NCBI RefSeq assembly: GCF_001650715.1
Contig: NZ_LWQT01000056.1
Location: forward strand, 1 to 38,779
Length of the DNA: 38,779 nucleotides
From: Paramagnetospirillum marisnigri
GTDB lineage: Bacteria; Pseudomonadota; Alphaproteobacteria; Rhodospirillales; Magnetospirillaceae
Direction of reading: 5' to 3'
Shown here: in pieces, positions 7,836 to 16,885 of the stretch
Numbering within the stretch: the stretch's first letter is position 1
Layout: each line of letters starts with the position of its first letter
Notes under the pieces: model-generated
Told to the model about the DNA's origin: nothing
What the model saw: only the letters and a program-made list of their open reading frames with translations
Databases searched by the model: none
Made by a program: the position numbers and the translations under genes

Positions 7836-9884
7836 TCAAGTGGCGGTGATCGGCCTCAGCTTTTCCACCGGCTTGGGCGTGCTGATGTGGAACCCCTGGC
7901 ACAGATTGATTCCCATCTCGCGCAACAGGTCCATGGTCTCCTCATCCTCGACGAATTCGGCGATGGTGATCATGCCGAAGCGCCGCGCCATGGAATGGAC
8001 ATGCTCGACCATGATGCGGTCGCGTTCGTCGGTGACGATCTGGCGGATGAACGAGCCTTCGATCTTCACATAGTCCACGGTGATGTATTTGAGATAGAGG
8101 AAGGACGAGAAGCCGCTGCCGAAATCATCCAGCGCGAAAGCCAAACCCTGGGCGCGCAGCTCGTTGACCATGGTGACCACATCGCCGAAATGGGGCAGGG
8201 CCTCGCGCTCGGTGATTTCCAGCACGATGCGGCCGGGATTGATTCCGGCGGCCTTGAGGCGGTGCGGAATGTCCATCATGCGTTCGCGGTTGGTCAGACT
8301 CTTGGCCGACAGATTGACGAAGACCTTGGCATCGCCCAGCACCCCCGAGGCCAGGGCCTCGATGGCGCGCTCGAACACGGCGTTGTCGATCTCCCCGGCC
8401 AGACCCAGTTCCTCGGCGGATTCGATAAAGTCTCCGGCACAGACCGACTTGTCGCCGTCCACCACCCGGGCCAGTACCTCATAGGCCTCGATGCGGCCAT
8501 CCTTGGCCGAGACAATGGGCTGATAGAAGGGGACCAGACGGCCCTCGGCCAGGGCGGTACGCACCATCTCGCCCTGGCTGAAGATAACTGCGGTGGTGTC
8601 GTCGGCCTCGCCGATCACCGCCACCTGGTTCTTGCCCGACCGCTTGGCCTTGTAGAGCGCCACATCGGCGGCGATCACCAGCTTCTGCGGGTCGTCGGCG
8701 TTCTCGGGATAGCTGGCCAGCCCAATGCTGGCGGTGACGCGCACGCCGCCCACCGGCAGGCCCAGGGCCAGATCGGTGATGGTCTGGCGCAGCTTTTCCG
8801 CGACCCGCAACCCTTCTTCCGGGTCGGTTTCGGGAAGCAGCACCGCGAATTCGTCGGCGGCCACCCGGGCGACCACATCGGTTCGGCGGACATCGCGCAC
8901 CAGGACGCTGGCGATTTCCTTCAGCACCAGATCGCCGATGGGGTGGCCGAATGTGTCGTTGATGTTCTTGAAGTCGTCCAGGTCGATCTGGGCGATGCAG
9001 AAGGAATGCATGTTGCGCTTGGCGCGGTCGGCCTCGTGGCCGAGGAATTCCTCGAACTTGCGACGATTGTAGAGCCGGGTCAGCGGATCGCGGATGGACA
9101 GCTCCTCCAGGCGGCTCTGGTAGTCCTCCACCGTATGCAGCAGCTTGTTGAAGTATTCCGACAGATCGGCGACCTCGGAAATGATGCCCGAGGTCTTGAC
9201 CCGGCGCGACAGGTCGGTGTGCTGGATGATTTCCTGCATCAGCGCCACCATGCGGGTGATGGGCTGGGCCACCAGCAGCTTCAGCTTCCAGTAAAGCGCT
9301 CCCGACAGCAGCAGCAGGATGGCGAAGAAATAGGCCAGCACCGTGTTCAGCACGTAGTCCAGCGACACTTTCAGCGAATGGATGGGATAGGTGATGTCGA
9401 TGATGCCGTTGATGTCGCCGACCTTGGCCTCGGTGTGGCAGGCCAGGCATTCCTCCTTGGCCTTGACCGGGTAGAGGTAGCGGATGCCCGTCTCGCCGGG
9501 GATCAGTTCCTCGATGCCGCTGGTCAGCACCTTTTGCAACAGGGGGTCGGAATTGAGGCGGGCTTGGTCACCACTCATCTCGCCGAATTGCCGGATCACG
9601 ACCGGGCCACGGATGACGTCGATGGACAGGTCGGGCAGCGCGGTCTGCAGACGGACGATGACCTCGGAAATCTCCGCCTTGCTCCAGCCCTTGCGCATGG
9701 CGGAATACAGCGCCTCGAACACCAGGGTCGAGGTCTGATGGGCTTCGTCGCGGGCCAGATCGCGCACCGATTTCTCGCGCACCTCGCCCGAGATCAGCAA
9801 GACCACCGCGAAGGCCAGGGCCGTGGCGAGGAGGGAGAGTAGGAACACCACCCGGGTGATGCTGATCCTGGTCGGCTTGTTCAA
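7836..9884 (-). CDS. c-type-haem sensor with degenerate GGDEF and intact EAL domain (predicted c-di-GMP phosphodiesterase)
   Basis: A 682-residue inner-membrane protein. A transmembrane helix (about 10-32) and a second one (about 178-200) enclose a periplasmic domain with CLACH at 146-150, resembling haem-binding DUF3365/Tll0287-like sensors. HAMP-like sequence follows. The GGDEF half reads VAADEF (341-346), so the two glycines are lost, but the inhibitory RxxD site (R333, D336) remains. The EAL half keeps the expected catalytic set: E469 (EVL variant), N524, E556, D586-D587, K607, E643 and Q663. The likely output is c-di-GMP hydrolysis with the GGDEF half regulatory. The TTG start is supported by GGGAG six bases upstream and no closer ATG exists. 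Confidence 0.85.
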   Translation of the reverse strand: MNKPTRISITRVVFLLSLLATALAFAVVLLISGEVREKSVRDLARDEAHQTSTLVFEALYSAMRKGWSKAEISEVIVRLQTALPDLSIDVIRGPVVIRQFGEMSGDQARLNSDPLLQKVLTSGIEELIPGETGIRYLYPVKAKEECLACHTEAKVGDINGIIDITYPIHSLKVSLDYVLNTVLAYFFAILLLLSGALYWKLKLLVAQPITRMVALMQEIIQHTDLSRRVKTSGIISEVADLSEYFNKLLHTVEDYQSRLEELSIRDPLTRLYNRRKFEEFLGHEADRAKRNMHSFCIAQIDLDDFKNINDTFGHPIGDLVLKEIASVLVRDVRRTDVVARVAADEFAVLLPETDPEEGLRVAEKLRQTITDLALGLPVGGVRVTASIGLASYPENADDPQKLVIAADVALYKAKRSGKNQVAVIGEADDTTAVIFSQGEMVRTALAEGRLVPFYQPIVSAKDGRIEAYEVLARVVDGDKSVCAGDFIESAEELGLAGEIDNAVFERAIEALASGVLGDAKVFVNLSAKSLTNRERMMDIPHRLKAAGINPGRIVLEITEREALPHFGDVVTMVNELRAQGLAFALDDFGSGFSSFLYLKYITVDYVKIEGSFIRQIVTDERDRIMVEHVHSMARRFGMITIAEFVEDEETMDLLREMGINLCQGFHISTPKPVEKLRPITAT

Positions 9885-9999
9885 CTATAGCTCCCGAGCG
9901 TTCCTCCCATTCCCCCTCCGCTGTCTTATCGCGTCGGCCAGCCCGGTGTCCATGAAATTGAAATAAATGTAATGCATTGTCGCGAAACGTCACAACCCA

Positions 10000-11886
10000 T
10001 CAGGTGTCGGAGTGGAAGTGGTCGTGGATTTTTCGCGCCATGGTGCGACTGATGCCCTCCACCGATTCCAGATCCTCCAGGCTGGCCGAGGCCACTTCCC
10101 GCGCCGAGCCGAAATGGTGCAGCAACGCCTTCTTGCGCCGGGCGCCGATGCCGGGCACGTCGTCCAGCTGGGATTGGGACAGGCCCTTCGAGCGTTTGGC
10201 CCGATGGGTGCCGATGACAAAGCGATGGGCTTCGTCGCGCAGCCGCTGGAGGAAATAGAGCACCGGATCGCGGCTTTCCAGCGACAGCGGCGGCCGTCCC
10301 GCCATGAAGAACCGTTCGCGTCCGGCATTGCGGTCGGGTCCCTTGGCGACGCCCACCACCGCCACCTCGTCGATGCCCAGTTCGGCCAGCACTTCCAGGG
10401 TGGCGTTGAGCTGGCCCTGGCCACCATCGATCAACACCAGGTCGGGCCACAGTCCCTTGTCCTGGTCGGGGTCTTCCTTCTGGGCGCGCTTGAAGCGTCG
10501 GGTCAGCACTTCGCGCATCATGGCGAAGTCGTCACCCGGCGCCATGTCGGTGGATTTGATGGTGAACTTGCGATAGGCCGATTTCATCAGCCCGTCCGGT
10601 CCGGCGACGATCATGGCGCCCACCGCGTCGGAGCCCTGGATATGGCTGTTGTCGTAAACCTCGATGCGGGCGGGGGGCGCCTCCAGGCCGAACACCGTGG
10701 CGACGCCTTCCAGCAGCTTGCGCTGGGCGCCGCTTTCGGCCATGCGGCGCCCCAGGGCCTCGCGGGCATTGGCGGCGGCATGCTCCACCAGCTTGACCTT
10801 GTCGCCGCGCTGGGGCCGCAGCAGCGTCACCTTGCGGCCCGCCTTCTCGGACAGGGCGCGGGCGACGATGGTGGCTTCCGCCGGGTCGACATTGACCATG
10901 ATCTCGGCCGGGGGCTGCTTGTCGGCGTAGAACTGGCCCAGGAAGGCGGCCATGATCTCCTCCGGCTCGGCGTCCTGGGCATGGATGGGAAAATACGAGC
11001 GGTTGCCGTAGTTGCAGCCCGAGCGGAAGAAGAACACCTGGATGCAGACCTGGCCTGCCGCCATGTGCAGCGCTACCACGTCGGCCTCTTCCACCTCGGC
11101 CGGATTGATGTCCTGGTGGGCCTGGATGCGGGCCAGGGCGCGGATGCGGTCGCGCAGCACGGCGGCCTGCTCGTATTCCATGGCCTCGGAGGCGGCTTCC
11201 ATGGCGGCGGCAAGCTGGCGCTGGATGCGCTGGCTACGGCCCGACAGGAAGTCCTTGGCGCCTTCCACCAGTTCCATGTAGTCGGCATGGCCGATGCGCT
11301 CGACGCACGGCGCCGAACAGCGCTTGATCTGGAACAGCAGGCAGGGCCGGGTGCGCGATGCGAACACCGAATCCGTGCACGAGCGCAGCAGAAAGGCCCG
11401 TTGCAGCGCCGCCAGGGTCTGGTTGACCGCCCCTGCCGAGGCAAAGGGGCCGAAATACTCGCCCTTGCGCGAGCGCGCTCCCCGGTGCTTGACCACCTGC
11501 GGCCAGTCATGGTCGCGGGTCAGCAGGATGTGGGGGAAGCTCTTATCGTCCTTGAGCAGGATATTGTAGCGCGGACCCAGGGTCTTGATCAGGTTGCTTT
11601 CCAGCAGCAGCGCCTCGACCTCGGTGGCGGTGGTCACCACCTCCATGGCGGAGGTCTCGGCGATCATGCGCTGGATGCGCAGCGACTGCTTGTCGGGCCG
11701 GGTATAGGCCACCACCCGCTTCCTCAGGCTTTTGGCCTTGCCCACATACAAGACGTCGCCCTTGGCATTGATCATGCGGTAGACGCCGGGGGTGCCGGGC
11801 AGGGTGGCGAGAAAGGCCATGATCACCTTGACGCCCGAGGCCAGAGGCGTCGCGGTTGCGCTTTCCGAGGGAAAATCATTGGGCAT
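10000..11886 (-). CDS. uvrC: Excinuclease ABC subunit C
   Basis: Makes the dual incisions in nucleotide excision repair after UvrA-UvrB damage loading. The 628-residue protein has the N-terminal GIY-YIG nuclease (GTPGVYRMI near 31-39, [13 protein letters not shown] near 46-58), a central UVR segment ([20 protein letters not shown]) that contacts UvrB, the RNase H-like endonuclease half with [13 protein letters not shown], and C-terminal helix-hairpin-helix motifs ([15 protein letters not shown] and [15 protein letters not shown]). The first 22 residues before MAFLATLP look like a short extension; an internal ATG there could be the true start. uvrB lies about 2.2 kb upstream on the same strand. 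Confidence 0.97.
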   Translation of the reverse strand: MPNDFPSESATATPLASGVKVIMAFLATLPGTPGVYRMINAKGDVLYVGKAKSLRKRVVAYTRPDKQSLRIQRMIAETSAMEVVTTATEVEALLLESNLIKTLGPRYNILLKDDKSFPHILLTRDHDWPQVVKHRGARSRKGEYFGPFASAGAVNQTLAALQRAFLLRSCTDSVFASRTRPCLLFQIKRCSAPCVERIGHADYMELVEGAKDFLSGRSQRIQRQLAAAMEAASEAMEYEQAAVLRDRIRALARIQAHQDINPAEVEEADVVALHMAAGQVCIQVFFFRSGCNYGNRSYFPIHAQDAEPEEIMAAFLGQFYADKQPPAEIMVNVDPAEATIVARALSEKAGRKVTLLRPQRGDKVKLVEHAAANAREALGRRMAESGAQRKLLEGVATVFGLEAPPARIEVYDNSHIQGSDAVGAMIVAGPDGLMKSAYRKFTIKSTDMAPGDDFAMMREVLTRRFKRAQKEDPDQDKGLWPDLVLIDGGQGQLNATLEVLAELGIDEVAVVGVAKGPDRNAGRERFFMAGRPPLSLESRDPVLYFLQRLRDEAHRFVIGTHRAKRSKGLSQSQLDDVPGIGARRKKALLHHFGSAREVASASLEDLESVEGISRTMARKIHDHFHSDT

Positions 11887-12318
11887 GAGTATGACCGGAA
11901 AGGCAGGGGAGATGGGTGGGGAGATCTGTCACGGAAGTATATCTTTGGTGAAGGAGGGTGATTCTCTCTTGCGCTGCGGGATATCCACGAAAGCTGTGGA
12001 TAAGTCTGTTGGCAAAGGGGCCTGGGGCAGGGGTCCCCCAAGAGTCTCCTAGGGGTTGACCGGTGTGCTCAATTTGTAGGCATAAAACGATGAATTGTTG
12101 CATTTCAATGGGTTAGTATCTGTCAAGCGCAAACAAAATGCAAATCACGGATTATTTTTCTGGACAGTTGCCCCGGTCATGGTGCAGCCCCGTCCCGGCG
12201 GCGGGCTGTGTAAAACTTGATATTTCCGGCGTGTTACAAGGGGTTCCGGGGCGACGTTGGAACGGTTTTCCCGATGTCTCCAAGGGATAGGATCGGTCCT
12301 TACTACGGCGGAATCTAC
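11887..12318. other. 432-bp gene-free region with two consensus DnaA boxes and an AT-rich core
   Basis: No convincing coding frame, tRNA or repeat family was found here. TTATCCACA (complement of 11995-12003) and TTTTACACA (complement of 12207-12215) both satisfy the TTWTNCACA DnaA-box consensus and face the same way. The first is part of an inverted repeat TATCCAC/GTGGATA (11982-11988 and 11996-12002, loop 7 nt). Between them, bases 12081-12160 are 66% A/T (53 of 80 counted), far above the surroundings, and include GGATTATTTTTCT, loosely like a bacterial origin AT-rich 13-mer. The gap also must carry the uvrC promoter; a perfect minus-strand TTGACA is at 12126-12121 but without a clear -10. 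Confidence 0.45.
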
Positions 12319-13098
12319 TCATTCCTCCGCAGGATCATCTCCGGTTGCCCAACACAGATGCTGACCACCGTCCAGCGCGATCATCTGGCCGGTGATGGAC
12401 GGGGTGGCCAGCAGGAAGCGGATGGTGTGGCAGACCTCCTCGGGCGAGGTGCCCCGGGCCAGGGGCAGCGCCGCCACCTGATCGGCGAACTGGGTGTCCG
12501 ACTGGCGCTGGCTGGGTAGGGCGGGGCCGGGACCGATTCCCACCACCCGGATGCGCGGTGCCAGGGCCAGGGCCAGGGTCTGGGTCAGGGTCCACAGTCC
12601 GGCCTTGGACAGGGTATAGGTGGTGAAATGGGGCGTCAGGTTCCAGACCCGCTGGTCCAGCAGGTTAACCACCAGCCCCGAGGCCTCGGCGGGCAGCAGG
12701 CGGGCGAAATCCTGGGTCAGGACGAAGGGCGCGCGCAGATTGACCTCCATATGGAGGTCCCATGATTGCCGGGACGCCCCCAGGGCATCGTCGCGTTCGA
12801 AGGTGGAGGCATTGTTGACCAGCAGGCCCAGGGGTCCCACCGCCGCCGTCGCCCGTTGCACCAGGGTCGCCACCTCGTCCTCGCGGGACAGGTCGGCGGC
12901 AATGGCGGAGGCTCGGCCTCCGGCGGCCTCGATCTCGGCCACCACGGCCCTGGCCTCCTCCTGGGAGCGGGAATAGTGCACCGCCACCGCGAACCCGGAC
13001 TGGGCCAGGTCCAGGGCCACGGCACGGCCGATCCGCCGTCCGGCCCCGGTGACCAGGGTGGCGGGGGGCAAGGCGGGAGAGATCGGTGGCGGCGCCAC
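12319..13098 (-). CDS. SDR-family oxidoreductase, pteridine-reductase-like (FolM/PTR1 type)
   Basis: A 259-residue short-chain dehydrogenase/reductase. The NADP-binding motif is LVTGAGRRIGRAVAL; the arginine pair after TGAG is typical of NADPH-using pteridine reductases. NNAS follows in the fourth strand, and the catalytic Tyr-Lys pair is in YTLSKAGL. The usual catalytic serine region reads LLDQRVW, again as in pteridine reductases. GIGPGPALPS and the C-terminal GQMIALDGGQHL complete the fold. The likely substrate is dihydromonapterin or dihydrobiopterin, but this is by resemblance only. The GTG start at 13098 shares one base with the stop codon of the upstream pseudokinase gene, so the two are probably translated together. 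Confidence 0.8.
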   Translation of the reverse strand: MAPPPISPALPPATLVTGAGRRIGRAVALDLAQSGFAVAVHYSRSQEEARAVVAEIEAAGGRASAIAADLSREDEVATLVQRATAAVGPLGLLVNNASTFERDDALGASRQSWDLHMEVNLRAPFVLTQDFARLLPAEASGLVVNLLDQRVWNLTPHFTTYTLSKAGLWTLTQTLALALAPRIRVVGIGPGPALPSQRQSDTQFADQVAALPLARGTSPEEVCHTIRFLLATPSITGQMIALDGGQHLCWATGDDPAEE

Positions 13099-14015
13099 TA
13101 CGACCCGGCGGCCTTGGGCACGATGGTGCCGGAAAGCTTGCGGCTGGGCAGGACCTTGACCTCCGGCCTGCCCGCCACTGTGCGCGGCAGCGGAACCTGA
13201 TCGAGTCCGGCCAGGACCTCGCCGGCATGGGCGGGGCGCTTGGCGGGGTCGGATTGGGTGCAGGCCGCGACCAACGAAACCAGTTGCGGCGGGAAATCGC
13301 CCGGCAGTTCCGCGAACTCGCGAGTTGGGTCGGGCAGGCGGCCGGTCAGGACGCGATGGGCGATGATGCCCAGGGAATAGACATCGGCCCTGGGCGTCAC
13401 CGAGGTGGCGTTCTCGCGCTGCTCGGGGGCGGTGTAGTCGACGCCGCCCATCCAGTGGTCGGGCATGGGCAGGTTCTTTTCCTGCAGCTTGATCATGCTG
13501 AAGTCGCACAGCTTGACGGTACCATTCTGGGTGGCAGTCAGCAGGATATTGGTCGGCTTGATGAAGCGGTGCACCAGATTGCGCCGATGCAGCGCCAAGG
13601 TGGCCGAGGCCAGTTGCTTCAGCACCAGCAGCGCGCGGGGCGGGGCCATGCGCCTGGGTTTGTCGCGTTCGTCGGCAGCGGCCTGCTCGACCGGGTCGGT
13701 GAAGTCCTTGCCGATCTCGTAGGGCAGGTGCGCCGCCATGTAGGGCATGACGAAATAGGGCCGTCCGTCGCCCATCTGCTCCATCACCTTGACGCCGATG
13801 ATGTAGGGATGATCGAAGCTGGCAAGGACGCGGGCCTCGGTCAGGAAGCGGGCCTGCTGCTGCGCCGGACTTAACGGACAGCTGCTTTCCGGCAAGGGAT
13901 TGAACAGCTTGACCGCCACCGGCACCTGAAGGTCCGGGTCATGACACAGAAAAATGCGGTCATATCCGGCGGTAACCACCGCCTGGTGGATGATGTATTT
14001 GCCGATGCGCTCCAT
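13098..14015 (-). CDS. Protein kinase-fold protein, predicted pseudokinase
   Basis: A 305-residue cytosolic protein with the Ser/Thr kinase fold: the VAIK-type lysine in VAVKLF (K36), a glutamate-bearing alphaC helix (RFLTEARVLASF), the TAPEQR segment at 195-200 and the DVYSLGIIAHRVLTG helix. The catalytic loop reads HRFIKPTN, so the catalytic aspartate of HRD is phenylalanine (residue 151, codon TTC), and the metal-binding DFG is DFS (171-173). The glycine-rich loop is also weak (GKYIIHQAVVTAGYDR). Phosphotransfer is therefore unlikely, and a binding or scaffold role is more probable. An in-frame TTG at 14027 is an alternative start. It lies between uvrB and the SDR gene, all in one direction. 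Confidence 0.75.
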   Translation of the reverse strand: MERIGKYIIHQAVVTAGYDRIFLCHDPDLQVPVAVKLFNPLPESSCPLSPAQQQARFLTEARVLASFDHPYIIGVKVMEQMGDGRPYFVMPYMAAHLPYEIGKDFTDPVEQAAADERDKPRRMAPPRALLVLKQLASATLALHRRNLVHRFIKPTNILLTATQNGTVKLCDFSMIKLQEKNLPMPDHWMGGVDYTAPEQRENATSVTPRADVYSLGIIAHRVLTGRLPDPTREFAELPGDFPPQLVSLVAACTQSDPAKRPAHAGEVLAGLDQVPLPRTVAGRPEVKVLPSRKLSGTIVPKAAGS

Positions 14016-14100
14016 GGGACTCTTCAACCCACCCTGCCCTGATTCGTTACAGTCTAGCAGACTGGAATCGCTTCGTCCCCCTGGTCGTAACGGTGGCTTG

Positions 14101-16218
14101 TCAGCGTCCGCGCCCGCGTCCGCGCCCCCTGCCTTGGGGTTTGCCCTGGGCGCTGCGCTTCGGGGGAGCCCCCACCTCGATGCCGAGGTCGAGGGCTTCC
14201 AGCCGACGCAATTCGTCGCGCAGCCGGGCGGCTTCCTCGAATTCCAGGTCGGCGGCGGCGGCCTTCATGCGCTTTTCCAACTCGGCCTTGACCTGGGCCA
14301 GGCTTTTGCCGACGGCATGGCCGATGCCGATATCCTCGGTGGGAACGGTCAGGTAGTCCCTCTCGTAGACGCTTTGCATCACGTCGCCGATGGTCTTCTT
14401 GATGCTTTCCGGGGTAATGCCGTTGGCGATGTTGAAGGCCTGCTGCTTCTCGCGCCGCCGGTTGGTCTCGGAGATGGCGTAGTCCAGCGAGGCGGTCATC
14501 TTGTCGGCATAGAGGATGACCCGGCCCTCGATATTGCGCGCCGCGCGGCCGATGGTCTGGACCAGCGAGGTCTTGGAGCGCAGGAAGCCTTCCTTGTCCG
14601 CATCCAGGATCGCTACCAGGGCGCATTCCGGGATGTCGAGGCCTTCGCGCAGAAGGTTGATGCCCACCAGCACGTCGAAGGCGCCAAGCCGCAGGTCGCG
14701 GATGATCTCGATCCGCTCCAGCGTGTCGATATCCGAATGCAGGTAGCGCACCCGGATGCCGTTGTCGTGCATGTATTCGGTCAGGTCCTCGGACATCTTC
14801 TTGGTGAGCGTGGTGACCAGGATGCGGAAGCCCTGGCGGGCGACCTGGCGCACCTCGGCCAGCAGGTCGTCCACCTGGCCCTCGACGGGCCGGATGATAC
14901 AGACCGGGTCCACCAGTCCGGTGGGACGGATGATCTGTTCGGTGAAAACGCCGCCGGTGCGCTCCATCTCCCACGGTCCTGGCGTGGCCGAGACATGGAT
15001 GGTCTGGGGCCGCATGGCCTCCCATTCCTCGAATTTCAGCGGCCGGTTGTCGATGCAGGATGGCAGGCGGAAGCCGAACTCCGCCAGGACACTCTTGCGG
15101 TTGAAGTCGCCGCGAAACATGCCGCCGATCTGCGGCACTGTGACGTGGCTTTCGTCGACGATCAGCAGGGCGTCCTCGGGCAGGTATTCGAACAGGGTGG
15201 GCGGCGGCTCGCCGGGATTGCGGCCGGTCAGGTAGCGGGAATAGTTCTCGATCGACTTGCAGTGGCCGGTGGTCTCCAGCATTTCCAGGTCGAAGGTTGT
15301 GCGCTGGTCCAGGCGCTGGGCTTCCAGCAGCTTGCCCTCGGCGTTGAAGCGCTCCAGCGTCTCCTTCAACTCGGCCTTAATACCCTTGATGGCCTGGGTG
15401 ACGGTGGGACGCGGCGTCACATAGTGGCTGGACGGATAGACGATGATCTCGGTCAGGGCGCAGGTCTTCTCGCCGGTCAGGGGATCGAATTCGTTGATGC
15501 TCTCCAGCTCATCGCCGAACAGGGACAGCCGCCAGGCGCGGTCCTCGTAGTGGACCGGGAAGATTTCCACCGCGTCGCCCTTGACCCGGAAGGTGCCGCG
15601 CTCGAAGGCGGCTTCGTTCCTGGTGTATTGCAGCTCCACCAGCCGCTTCAGCAGGTCCGAGCGGTCAATGCTCTCGCCCACCACCAGCTTGACGGTCATC
15701 CGGGCATAGGAGTCCACCGAGCCGATGCCGTAGATGCAGGAGACCGAGGCCACCAGGATGACGTCGCGCCGCTCCAGCAGCGCTCGCGTCGCGGCATGGC
15801 GCATGCGGTCGATCTGCTCGTTCACCGCCGAATCCTTCTCGATATAGGTATCGGTGCGGGGAACATAGGCCTCGGGCTGGTAGTAGTCGTAATAGGAGAC
15901 GAAATACTCCACCGCGTTGTTGGGGAAGAAGCCCTTCATCTCGGCGTAGAGCTGGGCCGCCAGGGTCTTGTTGGGGGCCAGCACCAGCGCCGGGCGTTTG
16001 GTCCGGGCGATGACATGGGCCATGGTGAAGGTCTTGCCCGAGCCGGTGACGCCCAGCAGCACCTGATCGCGCTCGCCAGCCTCCACCCCGGCCGACAACT
16101 CGTCGATGGCCTGGGGCTGGTCGCCCGCCGGGCGGTAGTCGGAAACGATCTCGAACGCCGCCTCGCCTTGCGGAAGGGCAGGGCGTTCCATGAAGGGAAA
16201 GGCGAGCGGGCGGGTCAT
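14101..16218 (-). CDS. uvrB: Excinuclease ABC subunit B
   Basis: DNA-damage-verifying helicase-like ATPase of nucleotide excision repair. The 705 residues contain Walker A GVTGSGKT (56-63), the beta-hairpin region with [12 protein letters not shown], Walker B-type [13 protein letters not shown], helicase motif [23 protein letters not shown], and the C-terminal UVR domain ([19 protein letters not shown]) that binds UvrC. The tail is a run of alternating Gly-Arg. The start ATG overlaps the stop of the upstream winged-helix gene (ATGA at 16218-16215), so uvrB translation appears coupled to a toxin-antitoxin-like pair. uvrA is not in the window. Confidence 0.97.
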   Translation of the reverse strand: MTRPLAFPFMERPALPQGEAAFEIVSDYRPAGDQPQAIDELSAGVEAGERDQVLLGVTGSGKTFTMAHVIARTKRPALVLAPNKTLAAQLYAEMKGFFPNNAVEYFVSYYDYYQPEAYVPRTDTYIEKDSAVNEQIDRMRHAATRALLERRDVILVASVSCIYGIGSVDSYARMTVKLVVGESIDRSDLLKRLVELQYTRNEAAFERGTFRVKGDAVEIFPVHYEDRAWRLSLFGDELESINEFDPLTGEKTCALTEIIVYPSSHYVTPRPTVTQAIKGIKAELKETLERFNAEGKLLEAQRLDQRTTFDLEMLETTGHCKSIENYSRYLTGRNPGEPPPTLFEYLPEDALLIVDESHVTVPQIGGMFRGDFNRKSVLAEFGFRLPSCIDNRPLKFEEWEAMRPQTIHVSATPGPWEMERTGGVFTEQIIRPTGLVDPVCIIRPVEGQVDDLLAEVRQVARQGFRILVTTLTKKMSEDLTEYMHDNGIRVRYLHSDIDTLERIEIIRDLRLGAFDVLVGINLLREGLDIPECALVAILDADKEGFLRSKTSLVQTIGRAARNIEGRVILYADKMTASLDYAISETNRRREKQQAFNIANGITPESIKKTIGDVMQSVYERDYLTVPTEDIGIGHAVGKSLAQVKAELEKRMKAAAADLEFEEAARLRDELRRLEALDLGIEVGAPPKRSAQGKPQGRGRGRGRGR

Positions 16219-16568
16219 AGCACGAACCGGGCGTCAAGCTGGCCATAGGGCGCCACCACTCCGGCCGGGGTGCGTTGCAACAGGCCCAGGCGGCTCAGTG
16301 CATCCACGTCGCGATGGACATTCTTGTAGTCACGGTGCAGATCGGCAGCCAAGGCCTTAATGCTGGGCACATGGTGATGGCGGACATGGCGCAGCAGATG
16401 CAGGCGCTTGGGGGTCAGGGTAGCCAGCAAGGATTCCAGGTCGGGAAAGGTGTGATGGGTTTCCGCGACCACGGCACCGCTTTCGGCCCGCTTCCAGGCA
16501 TCGACAAACCGCCGCCCCATGTCCTCGGGGGTTCCGATTCCGACCAGGACCTTGTCATCAGCCGTCAT
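16215..16568 (-). CDS. Winged-helix DNA-binding protein, HVO_A0114-like putative antitoxin
   Basis: A 117-residue protein with a C-terminal winged helix-turn-helix: [15 protein letters not shown], then [29 protein letters not shown] as recognition helices and GVVAPYG as the wing. This pattern matches the HVO_A0114/MarR-like regulators often found beside TumE-family toxins. It is encoded directly after such a gene, with a four-base overlap (16565-16568), and in turn overlaps uvrB by four bases. The likely roles are antitoxin and autorepressor of the toxin-antitoxin-uvrB transcript; palindromes before the toxin gene fit this. Function is inferred from family and context. Confidence 0.72.
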   Translation of the reverse strand: MTADDKVLVGIGTPEDMGRRFVDAWKRAESGAVVAETHHTFPDLESLLATLTPKRLHLLRHVRHHHVPSIKALAADLHRDYKNVHRDVDALSRLGLLQRTPAGVVAPYGQLDARFVL

Positions 16569-16864
16569 GGCTCGCCTCTCAGTTTCCGCACATCGGCCAG
16601 GAAATCGGCCACCAGCGCCTCGGGAGTGGTGAAGGCATAGGCCTCCTCGCCTCCATCCACATGGCGGTTGTCGCCCTTGCCGCGTTCGTTGTCGTAGCCC
16701 ACCAGCCGCCGTCCGTCCCGGCCGTAATACAGGCTGTATTTCAGGCCGTGGCGACTTCCCGCCACCGGATCGGGAACCGCCCAGATCACCATCTCCAGGA
16801 AGGCGCCATCGGGGTAGTCCATCCGGTCGTAGAAGAGTCGTCGAGCCTTCATATGGTCTACCAT
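16565..16864 (-). CDS. TumE-family (DUF6516) putative toxin
   Basis: A 99-residue protein that resembles the TumE/DUF6516 toxin family: FLEMVIWAVPDPVAGSRHGL followed by KYSLYYGRDGRRLVGYDN and the conserved charged cluster ERGKGDNRHV, where Lys, Asp and His are candidate active-site residues. The C-terminal helix TPEALVADFLADVRKL completes the usual length. It precedes a winged-helix partner with an ATGA overlap, as expected for such pairs, although here the toxin comes first. ATG 16864 is the likely start; ATG 16852 is an alternative and neither has a strong ribosome-binding site. The target of the family is not visible from sequence. Confidence 0.7.
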   Translation of the reverse strand: MVDHMKARRLFYDRMDYPDGAFLEMVIWAVPDPVAGSRHGLKYSLYYGRDGRRLVGYDNERGKGDNRHVDGGEEAYAFTTPEALVADFLADVRKLRGEP

Positions 16865-16884
16865 GCCATATCGCGCGCTATGGC
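16853..16884. promoter_or_regulatory. Overlapping palindromes before the toxin gene (candidate operator)
   Basis: Two adjacent inverted repeats are built from the same ATGG/CCAT core: ATGGT-CT-ACCAT at 16853-16864, which includes the toxin start codon, and GCCATA-N8-TATGGC at 16865-16884. The gap to the rluA stop at 16886 is only one base, so any promoter for the toxin-antitoxin-uvrB unit lies here or inside rluA. The arrangement suits autoregulation by the winged-helix partner. Confidence 0.45.
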
Positions 16885-16885
16885 G

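Noticed and set aside
11876-12103. 75-codon minus-strand frame upstream of uvrC
   Set aside because: It overlaps the uvrC start out of frame, crosses the DnaA-box region and has no family-like sequence or good ribosome-binding site.
13954-16248. Long plus-strand open frame opposite uvrB
   Set aside because: Shadow of uvrB in high-GC DNA; no recognisable domain or ribosome-binding site. Similar frames opposite the HD-GYP, haem-EAL, uvrC, oah and bcr genes were dismissed for the same reason.
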